Part shown: piece after piece, positions 1 to 9,021 of the stretch
Position numbering within the stretch: the first letter of the stretch is position 1
How the letters are laid out: each line of letters opens with the position of its first letter
Source: Christiangramia sp.
GTDB lineage: Bacteria > Bacteroidota > Bacteroidia > Flavobacteriales > Flavobacteriaceae
Length of the DNA stretch: 63,096 nucleotides
Reading direction: 5' to 3'
NCBI RefSeq assembly: GCF_029937855.1
Contig: NZ_JAPYPC010000026.1
Location: 1 to 63,096 of the forward strand
Position numbers and translations under genes: made by a program
The notes under the pieces: generated by a model
Told to the model about the DNA's origin: nothing
Databases searched by the model: none
What the model saw: the letters and a program-made list of their open reading frames with translations, nothing else

Positions 1-1004
1 GCCAACGGCTGGCCATGAAAATTACCGCCAGAAATAATTTTATCTGCTTCAATAAAAATATTTGGATTATCAGTTACAGAGTTTATTTCAGTTTTTACGG
101 TTTTTCTAACGAATGACAAAGTGTCTTTCGAAGCTCCGTGAACTTGCGGAATGCATCTAAAAGAATATGGATCCTGGACATTATCTTTTTCGGAAGCAGC
201 AATTTCACTGTCTTCTAAAAAATATCTAATCCTTTCAGCTGTTTTTATCTGACCCCGATGTGGTCTCACTAAATGAACCAATTCATCAAAAGGAGACAGG
301 TTACAATCAAAAGCATCTAAAGAAATAGAGCCAATAAGGTCTGCCATATAAGAAAGCTTATAAGCTTTTAAAAGCGCATAAACTGCATGGGCACTCATAA
401 ACTGGGTTCCGTTAAGCAGCGCCAGTCCTTCTTTACTTTGCAACTTCACCGGCTGCCAATCCATTTCTTTTAAAAGCTCAGCTCCTGAAATAATTGTATC
501 CTGAAAATAAACCTCTCCATCACCAATTAAAGGCAGTGCCAAATGAGCCAGGGGAGCGAGGTCACCTGAAGCACCTAAAGAGCCCTGCTCATAGATTACC
601 GGTAGAATATTATTATTATAAAGCTGGATAAGTCTTTCTACAGTCTCAAGAGCTATCCCGGAATTTCCGTAACTTAATGACTGGATCTTTAAAAGTAACA
701 TCAATCTAACTACAGGTTTTGAAACCTTATCTCCGGTACCACAGGCATGCGATCTTACGAGGTTCTCCTGTAGTTCAGTTAATTTCTCAGAAGTGATCTT
801 CACATTGCAAAGTGCACCAAAGCCTGTATTTATTCCATAAACCGGAGCATCACTTTCTTTAATCTTATTATTTAAATAAGTTCTGGATTTTTCAATATTA
901 AGTCGGGATTCATCACTTAAAGCTAGTTTTTTTTCATTTTTTATGAGATCATGAATTACTTCAAGATCTAAAACAGCTGAGCTTATATAATGATGATTTT
1001 GCAT
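1..1004 (-). CDS. hutH: Histidine ammonia-lyase, partial (3' end beyond window)
   Basis: Deaminates L-histidine to trans-urocanate, the first step of histidine degradation, in the cytoplasm. The reading frame starts at the ATG complementary to 1002-1004 and stays open to the window edge, giving about 334 of the usual ~500 residues. The Ala-Ser-Gly triad that cyclises into the MIO electrophile is at residues 145-147 inside GSLGASGDLAPLAH, close to its place in known HutH proteins. NGTQ, the YSFRCIPQVHGA segment, SVTDNPN and GGNFHGQP are also visible, all typical of the aromatic amino acid lyase fold. The gene is incomplete only because the window ends. Histidine rather than phenylalanine or tyrosine as substrate is inferred from overall similarity; other hut genes are not in view. 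Confidence 0.95.
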   Translation of the reverse strand, partial: MQNHHYISSAVLDLEVIHDLIKNEKKLALSDESRLNIEKSRTYLNNKIKESDAPVYGINTGFGALCNVKITSEKLTELQENLVRSHACGTGDKVSKPVVRLMLLLKIQSLSYGNSGIALETVERLIQLYNNNILPVIYEQGSLGASGDLAPLAHLALPLIGDGEVYFQDTIISGAELLKEMDWQPVKLQSKEGLALLNGTQFMSAHAVYALLKAYKLSYMADLIGSISLDAFDCNLSPFDELVHLVRPHRGQIKTAERIRYFLEDSEIAASEKDNVQDPYSFRCIPQVHGASKDTLSFVRKTVKTEINSVTDNPNIFIEADKIISGGNFHGQPL

Positions 1005-1070
1005 TTTCTTGCTTAAGTTTGTGGATTGCAAAAATCTTACTTCAGAAATAAGATTCCAAATAAAAATGAA

Positions 1071-1285
1071 ATAAAAAAATTCTTGAAACCAACTATCCTG
1101 AGGCAAGCCGTACCGGTATTTAACCGTACCTGTAGTTATCGGTATCATTTTTCCCTCGCCGGCCAAAAACCATTTTTTTTATTTCCATTCACCCGGAACG
1201 GCGAAAAAGCAGTTCTGTCCCCTCCCAGAGGAAATATGAAAGGAAACCCGAGGCAGAACCGTCAGGGGAATTTGTAAGATTAAAT
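1071..1285 (+). repeat. Dispersed repeat, copy A (with maf-tail-like flank)
   Basis: This fills most of the 301-base gap between hutH and the NAD(P)HX repair gene. From about 1107 it matches 61374-61536 over most of its length, sharing GCCGTACC, TATCATTT, GCCGGCCAAAAAC, a T-run, TCACCCGGAAC, GCGAAAAAGCAG and GGAATTTGTAAGATT. Bases 1071-1106 resemble the last codons of maf at 61320-61357. It can be read as an 83-codon frame, but the shared sequence, simple runs and lack of protein character argue for a non-coding repeat. Confidence 0.75.
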
Positions 1286-1305
1286 CACGTTATTTTGAAA
1301 TACTC

Positions 1306-2841
1306 CTATGTATTCCCGGTTTCGTTTGCCTCTCTTGTAAATAGTTCCTTAATAGCCCGCCCCATTCTATTGGCTATTTCTCCCGCCAGGACAGACTCAT
1401 AACCCAATTCTGAAGCGGCAATATCTCCCGCCATACCATGAATGTAAACACCAAAAACTACGGCGTTAATCGGCTCATACCCCTGTCCCATCAAAGAAGT
1501 TATAATGCCAGATAATACATCTCCGCTCCCTGCAGTAGCCATTCCAGGATTTCCTGAATTATTTATATAAATGTTTTCTTGGTATATGGAAAAAGTATGT
1601 GATCCCTTTACTACCATAATAATGTTATATTTTTTACTGAATTCTTTTACGAGATTAATCTTATGAAAATCATCATCCCACTCCCCTATTAGTCTTTTTA
1701 ATTCACCGGGATGCGGAGTTAGAACGGAATTTTTTGGTAGCAAATCAAGCATATCAGGATTTTCTGATAGAATATTCAATCCATCGGCATCAATCAGTAT
1801 GGGTTTGTCTATAGATTCTAATAATTCTTTTAAAGCGTTTACAGATTTTTTGTCAGTTCCCACACCCATACCAAAACATACTACATCGGCTTCAAAAGCT
1901 TTTGGATAAGACGTGAGTATATTATTATCGTCATCTGTAATAACCATAGCTTCCGGAATCCCCGTTTGAATTATATCATAACCACATTTTGGAATATAAA
2001 CACTGCATAAGCCTGTACCCGTGCGTAATGCTGCCTTTGTGGAAAGAAGCACACTTCCTATCTTTCCATAACTTCCACCAGCAATTAGAATTTTTCCGTA
2101 GTCACCTTTATGGGTATTCGTTTTTCTAGGAATATAAAGACCGACGGCTTCTTGTTTTCCTATTAAAAAAATGTCAGATTCTATCTTGCTTATAAATTCC
2201 CTGTCCAGTCCTATATCCAGTACCTGAAGGTCACCAATGTAATCCATCGTATCAGGAAAGAAAAAGACAAGTTTTGGCGCTTGAAAACTCAAAGTATAAT
2301 TAGCTTTAATTACAGCTGCTTCCTTTCCAGGAATTTTATCTGAAAACAGCCCGCTTGGCATATCTATGGCCAGTATAAAAGCCTCCGAAGTATTGATCAA
2401 TCCAACTAGTTTTGCAACCCAACCTTCTATAGGCCTGTTTAAACCAATTCCAAACATCGCATCGATCACAAAATCTCCCGTATTTATCTCAGGAAAATTG
2501 TCTTCCTTTTTGATTAATTGTGGCCAGTCATTGGTGATTTCTTTCAGTTTCTCATAATTAGCCAAAAAATCTTCAGCTCTTTTATCACTATAATTCACAA
2601 CATACACGGTAACATGATAGCCGTGCTGTATAAGATGCCTGGCGACCACTAAACCATCCCCTCCATTATTTCCAATACCACAAAAGATCTTAATTGGAAT
2701 AGGAGCGCCCTGCAAGCGATTATTAATTTCATTAAATACCAGGGTTGCGGCACGCTCCATTAACTCTTCTGAAGAAATGTTCTGTTTTTTGATCGTTTCT
2801 TTATCTGCTTCTGAAAGCTGTGCTGCGGAAAGTATTTTCAT
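1306..2841 (-). CDS. nnr: Bifunctional NAD(P)HX epimerase / ADP-dependent NAD(P)HX dehydratase
   Basis: Repairs hydrated NADH and NADPH. The N-terminal YjeF_N half epimerises R- to S-NAD(P)HX, and the C-terminal ribokinase-like half dehydrates the S form using ADP. At 511 residues it has the normal length of the bacterial fusion. The epimerase half shows GIGNNGGDG (residues 55-63) and the AIDMPSG segment with its catalytic Asp. The dehydratase half shows TPHPGELKRL, VVKGSHT and a glycine-rich NPGMATAGSGD with the catalytic Asp at 441. It starts at the ATG ending at 2841 and faces away from gcvT, so its promoter lies in the ~127-base gap before that gene. Both halves look intact. Confidence 0.95.
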   Translation of the reverse strand: MKILSAAQLSEADKETIKKQNISSEELMERAATLVFNEINNRLQGAPIPIKIFCGIGNNGGDGLVVARHLIQHGYHVTVYVVNYSDKRAEDFLANYEKLKEITNDWPQLIKKEDNFPEINTGDFVIDAMFGIGLNRPIEGWVAKLVGLINTSEAFILAIDMPSGLFSDKIPGKEAAVIKANYTLSFQAPKLVFFFPDTMDYIGDLQVLDIGLDREFISKIESDIFLIGKQEAVGLYIPRKTNTHKGDYGKILIAGGSYGKIGSVLLSTKAALRTGTGLCSVYIPKCGYDIIQTGIPEAMVITDDDNNILTSYPKAFEADVVCFGMGVGTDKKSVNALKELLESIDKPILIDADGLNILSENPDMLDLLPKNSVLTPHPGELKRLIGEWDDDFHKINLVKEFSKKYNIIMVVKGSHTFSIYQENIYINNSGNPGMATAGSGDVLSGIITSLMGQGYEPINAVVFGVYIHGMAGDIAASELGYESVLAGEIANRMGRAIKELFTREANETGNT

Positions 2842-2921
2842 AAAATTCTATTTCTTTTAAACATTAAATATAAGTAAAGTCTGTACAATAAATATAAAGT
2901 CATAAAAAGACCAAATTAATA

Positions 2922-2950
2922 TTGTATTCTGCCCGAATTGAATAAATTTG
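2922..2950 (+). promoter_or_regulatory. Bacteroidota-type promoter for gcvT
   Basis: TTG at 2922-2924 is followed after 18 bases by TAAATTTG at 2943-2950, a perfect match to the Bacteroidota -7 consensus TAnnTTTG. Transcription would begin roughly 12 bases before the gcvT ATG. Confidence 0.6.
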
Positions 2951-2968
2951 CCCAAATTTTTGACAATA

Positions 2969-4051
2969 ATGAAAGAAATAGCCCTATCTGAAAAACACAA
3001 AGAATTAAATGCTAAAATGGTTCCTTTTGCCGGTTTTAATATGCCAGTATCCTACGAAGGTGTAAATATTGAGCATGAAACCGTAAGGGAAAAATTAGGT
3101 GTTTTTGATGTTTCTCATATGGGAGAATTTCTTATTTCAGGAGAAAATGCCCTGGAATTGATCCAAAAGATAAGTTCTAATGATGCTTCCAAACTGGTAG
3201 ATGGAAAAGCACAGTATTCTTGCATGCCGAATAATGAGGGAGGGATTGTAGACGATCTCATTATTTACAGGATAGATGCCGAAAAGTATCTATTAGTGGT
3301 AAATGCTTCCAATATTGAAAAAGACTGGAACTGGATTGCGCACCATAATTCTATGGATGCAACCATGCGAGATATGAGTGATGAAATGTCATTGTTGGCT
3401 ATTCAGGGCCCAAAAGCGGCAGAAGCAATGCAATCTATTACCGAAGTTGACCTTAACAATATGAAATTCTACACCTTTGAAGTTGGTAGATTTGCTGGTG
3501 TAGAAAAAGTGATTATTTCTGCTACAGGTTATACCGGAAGTGGTGGATTTGAGATTTATTTTAGAAATGAAGATGCAGAGCAGATTTGGGATGCTGTAAT
3601 GGAAGCTGGTAAAGATTACGGTATTAAACCTATTGGCCTGGCTGCCAGAGATACGCTTCGTTTGGAAATGGGTTACTGTCTTTATGGGAATGATATTGAT
3701 GATACCACCTCTCCCATTGAAGCTGGATTGGGATGGATCACCAAGTTCACGAAAGACTTCATCAATAGTGAAGCTTTAAAAGCAGAAAAAGAAAACGGAC
3801 CAGAACGCAAACTGGTAGCATTTGAACTGGATGAAAGAGGAATTCCTCGCCAGGGATACGACATCGTTAATGAAAATGGTAAGAAAATTGGAGTGGTAAC
3901 TTCGGGCACCATGTCCCCTTCCCTTGAAAAAGGTATAGGATTAGGATATGTACCGGTTGATGTTGCAGGCGTTGGAAATAAGATTTCAATTCAAATACGT
4001 AAGAAAATAGTTCCTGCGACTCAGGTGCAACTGCCCTTTTATAAAGGCTGA
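2969..4051 (+). CDS. gcvT: Glycine cleavage system aminomethyltransferase (T protein)
   Basis: Takes the aminomethyl group from lipoylated H protein and transfers the methylene to tetrahydrofolate, releasing ammonia, as part of the glycine cleavage complex. The 360-residue product has the normal family length. It shows HKELNAKMVPFAGFNMPV at the N-terminus, VFDVSHMGEF, the folate-site region ATGYTGSGGFEIY and the GLAARDTLRLEMGYCLYG stretch. ATG at 2969 is chosen over the upstream TTG at 2948, because 2948 lies inside the -7 promoter element. No glycine riboswitch is apparent in the short leader. gcvH and gcvP are not in this window, so the system's genes are scattered, as is common in this phylum. 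Confidence 0.95.
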   Translation: MKEIALSEKHKELNAKMVPFAGFNMPVSYEGVNIEHETVREKLGVFDVSHMGEFLISGENALELIQKISSNDASKLVDGKAQYSCMPNNEGGIVDDLIIYRIDAEKYLLVVNASNIEKDWNWIAHHNSMDATMRDMSDEMSLLAIQGPKAAEAMQSITEVDLNNMKFYTFEVGRFAGVEKVIISATGYTGSGGFEIYFRNEDAEQIWDAVMEAGKDYGIKPIGLAARDTLRLEMGYCLYGNDIDDTTSPIEAGLGWITKFTKDFINSEALKAEKENGPERKLVAFELDERGIPRQGYDIVNENGKKIGVVTSGTMSPSLEKGIGLGYVPVDVAGVGNKISIQIRKKIVPATQVQLPFYKG

Positions 4052-4056
4052 TTTAT

Positions 4057-4872
4057 TTGAAACGAATACTTATTTTAGGAGCTAGCGGATTTATAGGCAA
4101 TGCCTTGTATAAAGAGTTATGCTCCTATTTTGATACCCATGGTACTTACCATAGCGAAAGTAATTTTTTTGAAGAAAACCATCAGTTTCATCATTTCGAT
4201 ATGGAAACTGAGAACATCGAAATCCTTCTTGAAAAATTATACCCCGATATTATAATTTCATCCTTAAGAGGAAGTTTTGATGCGCAGATTGCGACGCATT
4301 TTTCAATCATCAATCATATTATAAAATATAACAGCAAACTTATTTTTATAAGTTCCGCGAATGTTTTTGACGCATTTACAAACTTTCCATCTTACGAATA
4401 TGACAAAACCCTTAGTCAAAGTGTCTATGGTCGGTTTAAAATAAAGATTGAAAACGCATTACTGCGATTGCCCAATCACAACTACAATATTATAAGGCTT
4501 CCCATGGTTTTTGGAAAAGCTTCTCCGCGGGTAAAGCAAATAAAAACAGTCTTGGATTTTGGAGAACCACTGGAAGTATTCCCAAATGTAGTTATCAACG
4601 CTACAGAAATATTGAAAGTTACCCAGCAAATTCACTACATCATAAATAGGAACAAACAAGGAGTTTTTCACCTTGGTAGCACAGATCTTGTACATCAAAA
4701 GGATTTTACTGAAGAACTTTGTGCAGGTTTAGGTTATGAAAATCCTCTTTTCAAAAATGTGTATGATTCCAATTTCGATAGGTTTCTGGCAGTTTTACCC
4801 AAAGACAATAAATTACCATCAAATCTTCAAATAACCGTGCATCAGGTAATAGAGGCCTCTACCAAGCTTTAG
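4057..4872 (+). CDS. NAD(P)-dependent sugar-nucleotide epimerase/reductase-like protein
   Basis: A 271-residue extended short-chain dehydrogenase of the NAD-dependent epimerase / RmlD-like group. GASGFIG at residues 8-14 is the Rossmann nucleotide-binding loop. SSANVFD and a YGRFK segment supply the Tyr-x-x-x-Lys catalytic pair. The substrate cannot be read from the sequence; RmlD (dTDP-4-dehydrorhamnose reductase) is the closest functional comparison, but no rml genes are nearby. The only start that keeps the Rossmann motif at the N-terminus is TTG at 4057, five bases after the gcvT stop, so it is probably co-transcribed with gcvT. Confidence 0.75.
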   Translation: MKRILILGASGFIGNALYKELCSYFDTHGTYHSESNFFEENHQFHHFDMETENIEILLEKLYPDIIISSLRGSFDAQIATHFSIINHIIKYNSKLIFISSANVFDAFTNFPSYEYDKTLSQSVYGRFKIKIENALLRLPNHNYNIIRLPMVFGKASPRVKQIKTVLDFGEPLEVFPNVVINATEILKVTQQIHYIINRNKQGVFHLGSTDLVHQKDFTEELCAGLGYENPLFKNVYDSNFDRFLAVLPKDNKLPSNLQITVHQVIEASTKL

Positions 4873-4958
4873 TTGTTAATCTTATACTAAACCAAAGCTT
4901 AGTACTTCTTTTTCCCTGCTTAATTTCTAACTTTAAGTAAAACCAAAATTTTAGAGTG

Positions 4959-5249
4959 ATGAAAAAATTAAACGAGGACGAAATTCAGAAGAAACTCAAA
5001 CAGTTTGACGGCTGGAGCTATGCAAAACAAGCTATTCACACTTCGTTTCAATTTGAAAATTTTAAGGAAGCATTTACGGTTATGACGCGAATCGCTTTTG
5101 AAGCGGAAGCACAACAGCATCATCCTAACTGGGGAAATGTATATAACCAGTTAGAGATTTCACTTTCTACCCATGATGCCGATGGAGTGACTGAAAAAGA
5201 TTTTAAACTGGCTCGTGCTATTGAAGATATTATAGAATCTACCAATTAA
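4959..5249 (+). CDS. Pterin-4a-carbinolamine dehydratase
   Basis: Dehydrates 4a-hydroxytetrahydrobiopterin, regenerating the pterin cofactor used by aromatic amino acid hydroxylases. The 96-residue protein has the normal length and carries the hallmark EAEAQQHHPNWGNVYN segment with the His-His-Pro-x-Trp active site, followed by LSTHDADGVTEKDF. The ATG at 4959 is preferred to a GTG three bases upstream. A strong terminator follows. No aromatic amino acid hydroxylase gene is in this window. Confidence 0.93.
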   Translation: MKKLNEDEIQKKLKQFDGWSYAKQAIHTSFQFENFKEAFTVMTRIAFEAEAQQHHPNWGNVYNQLEISLSTHDADGVTEKDFKLARAIEDIIESTN

Positions 5250-5271
5250 GATTTAGAATATTCAAATGAAC

Positions 5272-5309
5272 AGCTCCTAAAATTCAACGAAAATTAGGAG
5301 CTTTTTTTA
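5272..5309 (+). terminator. Intrinsic terminator after pterin dehydratase
   Basis: AGCTCCTAA (5272-5280) pairs with TTAGGAGCT (5294-5302) as a 9-bp stem, followed by seven T (5303-5309). Confidence 0.85.
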
Positions 5310-5317
5310 TACTTTTG
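5310..5317 (+). promoter_or_regulatory. -7 promoter element of yebC
   Basis: TACTTTTG matches TAnnTTTG and is followed by CCC, as at gcvT. It abuts the T-run of the preceding terminator, so termination and initiation are packed into about 45 bases. No clear -33 TTG is visible. Confidence 0.5.
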
Positions 5318-5341
5318 CCCGAATCTAATTTTATTCTAAGC

Positions 5342-6070
5342 ATGGGAAGAGCATTTGAATTCCGAAAAGCACGTAAAATGAAACGCTGGTCTGCAATGTC
5401 CAAAGCGTTTACCAGAATTGGTAAAGACATTGTGATGGCAGTAAAGGAAGGCGGCCCAGATCCAGATACAAATGCGAAATTACGCGCCGTTATACAGAAT
5501 GCGAAAAGCGTAAACATGCCTAAAGATAATGTGGAACGCGCTATAAAACGTGCTTCAGATAAATCTCAGGGTGATTATAAAATTGTACTTTTTGAAGGTT
5601 ATGCTCCTCACGGAATCGCAGTTTTAGTAGAAACAGCTACAGATAACAATAACAGAACGGTAGCAAATATCCGCTCGCATTTTAATAAATCTGACGGAAA
5701 CCTAGGAACTTCAGGTTCTGTAGAATTCATGTTTGACCATACCTGCAATTTCAGAATAAATTCTGAAGGCATAGATCCTGAAGAACTGGAACTGGAATTG
5801 ATAGATTTTGGGGCCGAAGAGGTTTTTGAAGATGAAGAAGGAATTCATATTTATGCTCCTTTCGAATATTTTGGAGCGATCCAGAAAGAACTTGAAAGTC
5901 GTAAAATAGAAATAGTTTCTTCAGGTTTTGAGAGAATTCCGCAGGTAACAAAAAGTCTGAATGAAGAACAAACAGCAGATGTGGAAAAGTTACTGGAAAA
6001 ATTAGAGGAAGATGACGATGTTCAAAATGTGTATCACACCATGGAAGCATCTGAAGAAGCTGAAGAATAA
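5342..6070 (+). CDS. YebC/PmpR family protein
   Basis: A 242-residue member of the universally distributed YebC family, described as transcriptional regulators and, more recently, as ribosome-associated factors that ease translation of proline-rich stretches. The conserved N-terminal region (MGRAFEFRKARK, the MSKAFTRIGKDI helix, NMPKDNVERAIKRA) and FEGYAPHGIAVLVE are intact, and the acidic C-terminal domain is present. ATG at 5342 gives the standard N-terminus; the frame upstream of it is promoter sequence. It converges on the acyltransferase gene with three bases between the stop codons. Confidence 0.93.
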   Translation: MGRAFEFRKARKMKRWSAMSKAFTRIGKDIVMAVKEGGPDPDTNAKLRAVIQNAKSVNMPKDNVERAIKRASDKSQGDYKIVLFEGYAPHGIAVLVETATDNNNRTVANIRSHFNKSDGNLGTSGSVEFMFDHTCNFRINSEGIDPEELELELIDFGAEEVFEDEEGIHIYAPFEYFGAIQKELESRKIEIVSSGFERIPQVTKSLNEEQTADVEKLLEKLEEDDDVQNVYHTMEASEEAEE

Positions 6071-6073
6071 TGG

Positions 6074-6613
6074 CTAAAAGTTTTCAGAAACTTTGCCTTC
6101 CACTCCCTCATAAAAGCTAAATATTTCAGTAAAATCTTTTTTAAAATCTCCGGTTGGCGAATATGCTTTAGAGATTTTTACTAGTTTATTTCCATAGTCA
6201 AAAGAAACCAGAATAATTGGCACATTAGCTTTCACGGCGATATAATAAAAACCGGTTTTCCACTTATCTGTTTTTTTCCTGGTGCCTTCAGGAGACATGG
6301 CTAATCTGAAAACTTCTTTTTTATTGAAGATTTCGGCAATTGCATCCACCTTTTTTTTCATTCCGCTTCTATCTATTGGCGCACCCCCAACGGCTTTGAA
6401 ATACCACCCAAATGGTGGTTTAAAAAGTTCTTTTTTCCCTACGAAGTTAATTTGAATTCCCATTATCTTTCTTACCAGAATTCCAATAAGAAAATCATAA
6501 GAACTGGTATGCGGTGCGACAATGATCACGCACTTCTTTATTTCAGGGTTAAAATCGTTCTCTAATTTCCACCCTAAAATTTTAAAAAAAATAAGCCTAG
6601 CGAACCATTGCAT
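6074..6613 (-). CDS. 1-acyl-glycerol-3-phosphate acyltransferase-like protein
   Basis: A 179-residue PlsC-family acyltransferase, shorter than classical PlsC but typical of a small flavobacterial type. Block I is APHTSSYDF, giving the catalytic His-x4-Asp pair. FVGKKELFKPPFGWYFKAVGGAPIDR matches blocks II and III, and MSPEGTRKK matches the SPEGTR phosphate-binding block. The acyl acceptor is probably a lysophospholipid, but this is not provable from sequence. It lies eight bases downstream of proline dehydrogenase, suggesting co-transcription, without an obvious shared pathway. Confidence 0.82.
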   Translation of the reverse strand: MQWFARLIFFKILGWKLENDFNPEIKKCVIIVAPHTSSYDFLIGILVRKIMGIQINFVGKKELFKPPFGWYFKAVGGAPIDRSGMKKKVDAIAEIFNKKEVFRLAMSPEGTRKKTDKWKTGFYYIAVKANVPIILVSFDYGNKLVKISKAYSPTGDFKKDFTEIFSFYEGVEGKVSENF

Positions 6614-6621
6614 GAATAGAT

Positions 6622-7821
6622 CTACTCCCTGTGGTGCTTGGTAGAGGGATCTCCTTTGCGCCTTTTACGTTCTTCCCGTAATAAAGAAAGCTCCCTTCCT
6701 GTTTGGCCTTTTACGGAGGTATTTTCCTGGGCTCTTCGCAATAAATACGGAACGACATCCCTTACAGGGCCAAATGGAACCAGTTTTACAGCATTATAGC
6801 CTTTTTTAGCAAGGTTATAGCTTATATGATCACTCATTCCATATAACTGACTAAACCAGATACGATCATCATTTAGAGATAATCCTTTATCTTCAATGAT
6901 CTGTAAAGCAAGATAACTACTTACTTCGTTATGCGTCCCAATGAATACGGAGATATCTTTCAGGTGATTTAGACAATAAGATAGCGTACTATTAAAATTC
7001 ACATCGGTAGCTTCTTTGCTTTCACAAATTGGTGATGGGTATCCAAGTTTCTTAGCACGGGCATTTTCTTTTTCCATATAAGCCCCGCGCACGATTTTTG
7101 CTCCTATTTTAAAACCTTCTTTTTTAGCCTTTTCGTGAAGTCCCTTCAAATAATCCAACCTGTCCCACCGGTAACATTGCAGCGTATTAAAAATAAGGAC
7201 TTTCTCCTTATTATACCTTCGCATCATTTCCTCCATAAGTTCATCTGCTGCAGTTTGCATCCAGGTTTCCTCTCCATCTGCATATAAACGCACTCCTAAC
7301 TCATGAGCTCTTTTACATAAGGTATCTACCCTTTTTTGAACTCTTTCCCATTCTGCTTTTTCCTCCTCAGACAAGCTTACTTTTTCACTTACTTTTTCCC
7401 AAATTTCAAAACGTCCAATCCCTGTAGGCTTAAACATGGCAAAAGAAATTTCTTCTTTCCCTTTAGCATATTCAATAAGGCTTAGTTTTTTTTTCATAGC
7501 GGCATCAAACTCCGCTTCCGTCTTCTTTCCTTCTACCGAATAGTCTAAAATACTATGCAGGTTCTCATTATACATTTCCTTGGTCACCGGCTTACAATCC
7601 TTCTCGGTAACTCCCCCACAAAATTGCTCAAAAATTGTTTTTTTAATTAATGTTTCTACAGGTAAGTGTAGTTTAAGGGAAAATTTCGTCAACGCAGATC
7701 CGGCTTTTACCAGCGTAGGCCTGTTCATCATACTGAATAAGAATATCGCTCTGTCCAGTTCTGTATTAGACTTTAATTTAAAAGCCGATTTAGTATTGTT
7801 GAAAATCTTTTTATTTATCAT
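6622..7821 (-). CDS. Proline dehydrogenase
   Basis: FAD-dependent oxidation of L-proline to pyrroline-5-carboxylate, passing electrons to the quinone pool. The 399-residue monofunctional enzyme carries the beta/alpha barrel motifs of the ProDH family: YADGEETWMQ, the KIVRGAYMEKEN strand, a GTHNE segment and the substrate-binding C-terminal YLLRRAQEN with its paired arginines. No P5C dehydrogenase domain is fused, unlike PutA. It starts at the ATG ending at 7821, about 12 bases downstream of the expected transcription start, and diverges from aroB. Confidence 0.93.
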   Translation of the reverse strand: MINKKIFNNTKSAFKLKSNTELDRAIFLFSMMNRPTLVKAGSALTKFSLKLHLPVETLIKKTIFEQFCGGVTEKDCKPVTKEMYNENLHSILDYSVEGKKTEAEFDAAMKKKLSLIEYAKGKEEISFAMFKPTGIGRFEIWEKVSEKVSLSEEEKAEWERVQKRVDTLCKRAHELGVRLYADGEETWMQTAADELMEEMMRRYNKEKVLIFNTLQCYRWDRLDYLKGLHEKAKKEGFKIGAKIVRGAYMEKENARAKKLGYPSPICESKEATDVNFNSTLSYCLNHLKDISVFIGTHNEVSSYLALQIIEDKGLSLNDDRIWFSQLYGMSDHISYNLAKKGYNAVKLVPFGPVRDVVPYLLRRAQENTSVKGQTGRELSLLREERKRRKGDPSTKHHRE

Positions 7822-7839
7822 TTGGCGCTATTAATCGGG

Positions 7840-7847
7840 CAAATATA
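7840..7847 (-). promoter_or_regulatory. -7 promoter element of proline dehydrogenase
   Basis: On the minus strand this reads TATATTTG followed by CCC, a perfect TAnnTTTG match placed 19 bases before the start codon. Confidence 0.55.
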
Positions 7848-7909
7848 ATTATTGAAGCCGAAGAAATTCATAATTTCTCTTTAATTTCGAGTCAACAAAA
7901 CTTAATATA

Positions 7910-8980
7910 ATGAATGATTTACCGGCATCCTTAGATTCTGTTTTTTTTGCTGAAAATGGATATTCCAAACTGAACGAGTTTTTAAAAAAAGAGAATCCCT
8001 CCAGGATTTTCATCCTGGTAGATAGCAATACTCACGAGCATTGCTTATCCGATTTTCTTCAGAAAATACAAAATGAGGTTCAGACAGAAGTCCTTGAAAT
8101 TGAAGCGGGGGAAGAATTTAAAAACCTGGAAACCTGCGCAGGTGTTTGGAATGCTTTGTCTGAATTGGAAGCCGACCGAAAGAGCCTGCTAATAAATCTG
8201 GGCGGCGGTGTGGTTACAGATCTGGGTGGTTTTGTGGCCTCTGCTTTTAAGCGTGGCATACAATTTATAAATGTTCCCACAACCCTACTTTCTATGGTAG
8301 ATGCTTCTGTTGGAGGTAAAACCGGAGTAGACCTTGGGAATCTCAAAAACCAGATTGGAATTATCAATCAGCCAGAAATGGTGCTTATTGATTCTTCATA
8401 TCTCTCGACACTCTCTCCCCAGGAAATGAGGAGCGGCCTTGCTGAAATTCTAAAACATGGATTAATTGCTGATGAATCTTATTGGGATCGGGTTTCAAAT
8501 CTATCAGACTTAGATTTGTCCCATCTTGATGAAATTATTAAGCAATCTGTAAAAATAAAAGGAACTATTGTAGATAAAGATCCCTTCGAGCAGAATATTC
8601 GAAAAATATTGAATTATGGCCACACCCTGGGGCATGCTATAGAATCCTATTGCCTAACTCATCCCGAAAAGAAAAAACTTTTACATGGGGAGGCTATTGC
8701 CGCAGGAATGATCCTGGAAACATACCTATCTGTTCAATTAAAAAATTTTCCCAAAGAAAAACTTCAGAATATTACCCGAGTAATAAAGAATATGTATGGA
8801 AAAGAAGAGTTTTCTGAAAATGATATTGAACATATTAAGAAACTGATGAAATTCGATAAAAAGAACGATCGGGGAAATATTAATTTTGTACTTCTGGAAG
8901 ACATCGGAAAGCCGGTTTGTGACATCGTTGTACCCGAGGAAATCATTCAACAAGCCTTCGATTTTTATGCAAGAATCTGA
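7910..8980 (+). CDS. aroB: 3-dehydroquinate synthase
   Basis: Converts DAHP to 3-dehydroquinate, the second step of the shikimate pathway, using NAD and a divalent metal. At 356 residues it has the usual length. The NAD-binding GGGVVTDLGGFVASAFKRG, the VPTTLLSMVDASVGGKTGVD stretch with substrate-binding residues, and the metal ligands in AEILKHGLI, NYGHTLGHAIE and LHGEAIAAGM are all present. It starts at ATG 7910 in an 88-base divergent spacer shared with proline dehydrogenase. The other shikimate genes are elsewhere. Confidence 0.96.
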   Translation: MNDLPASLDSVFFAENGYSKLNEFLKKENPSRIFILVDSNTHEHCLSDFLQKIQNEVQTEVLEIEAGEEFKNLETCAGVWNALSELEADRKSLLINLGGGVVTDLGGFVASAFKRGIQFINVPTTLLSMVDASVGGKTGVDLGNLKNQIGIINQPEMVLIDSSYLSTLSPQEMRSGLAEILKHGLIADESYWDRVSNLSDLDLSHLDEIIKQSVKIKGTIVDKDPFEQNIRKILNYGHTLGHAIESYCLTHPEKKKLLHGEAIAAGMILETYLSVQLKNFPKEKLQNITRVIKNMYGKEEFSENDIEHIKKLMKFDKKNDRGNINFVLLEDIGKPVCDIVVPEEIIQQAFDFYARI

Positions 8981-9021
8981 ATTTTAAATAATTAAAAATT
9001 ATGATAATATCCTGATAAGGC

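Noticed and set aside
1026-1277. 83-codon frame between hutH and nnr
   Set aside because: It translates the dispersed repeat; the similar stretch at 61400-61651 is also repeat, and the peptides have no domain character.
2842-2968. Glycine riboswitch upstream of gcvT
   Set aside because: The expected leader is only about 12 bases after the promoter element; there is no room for an aptamer and no matching stems.
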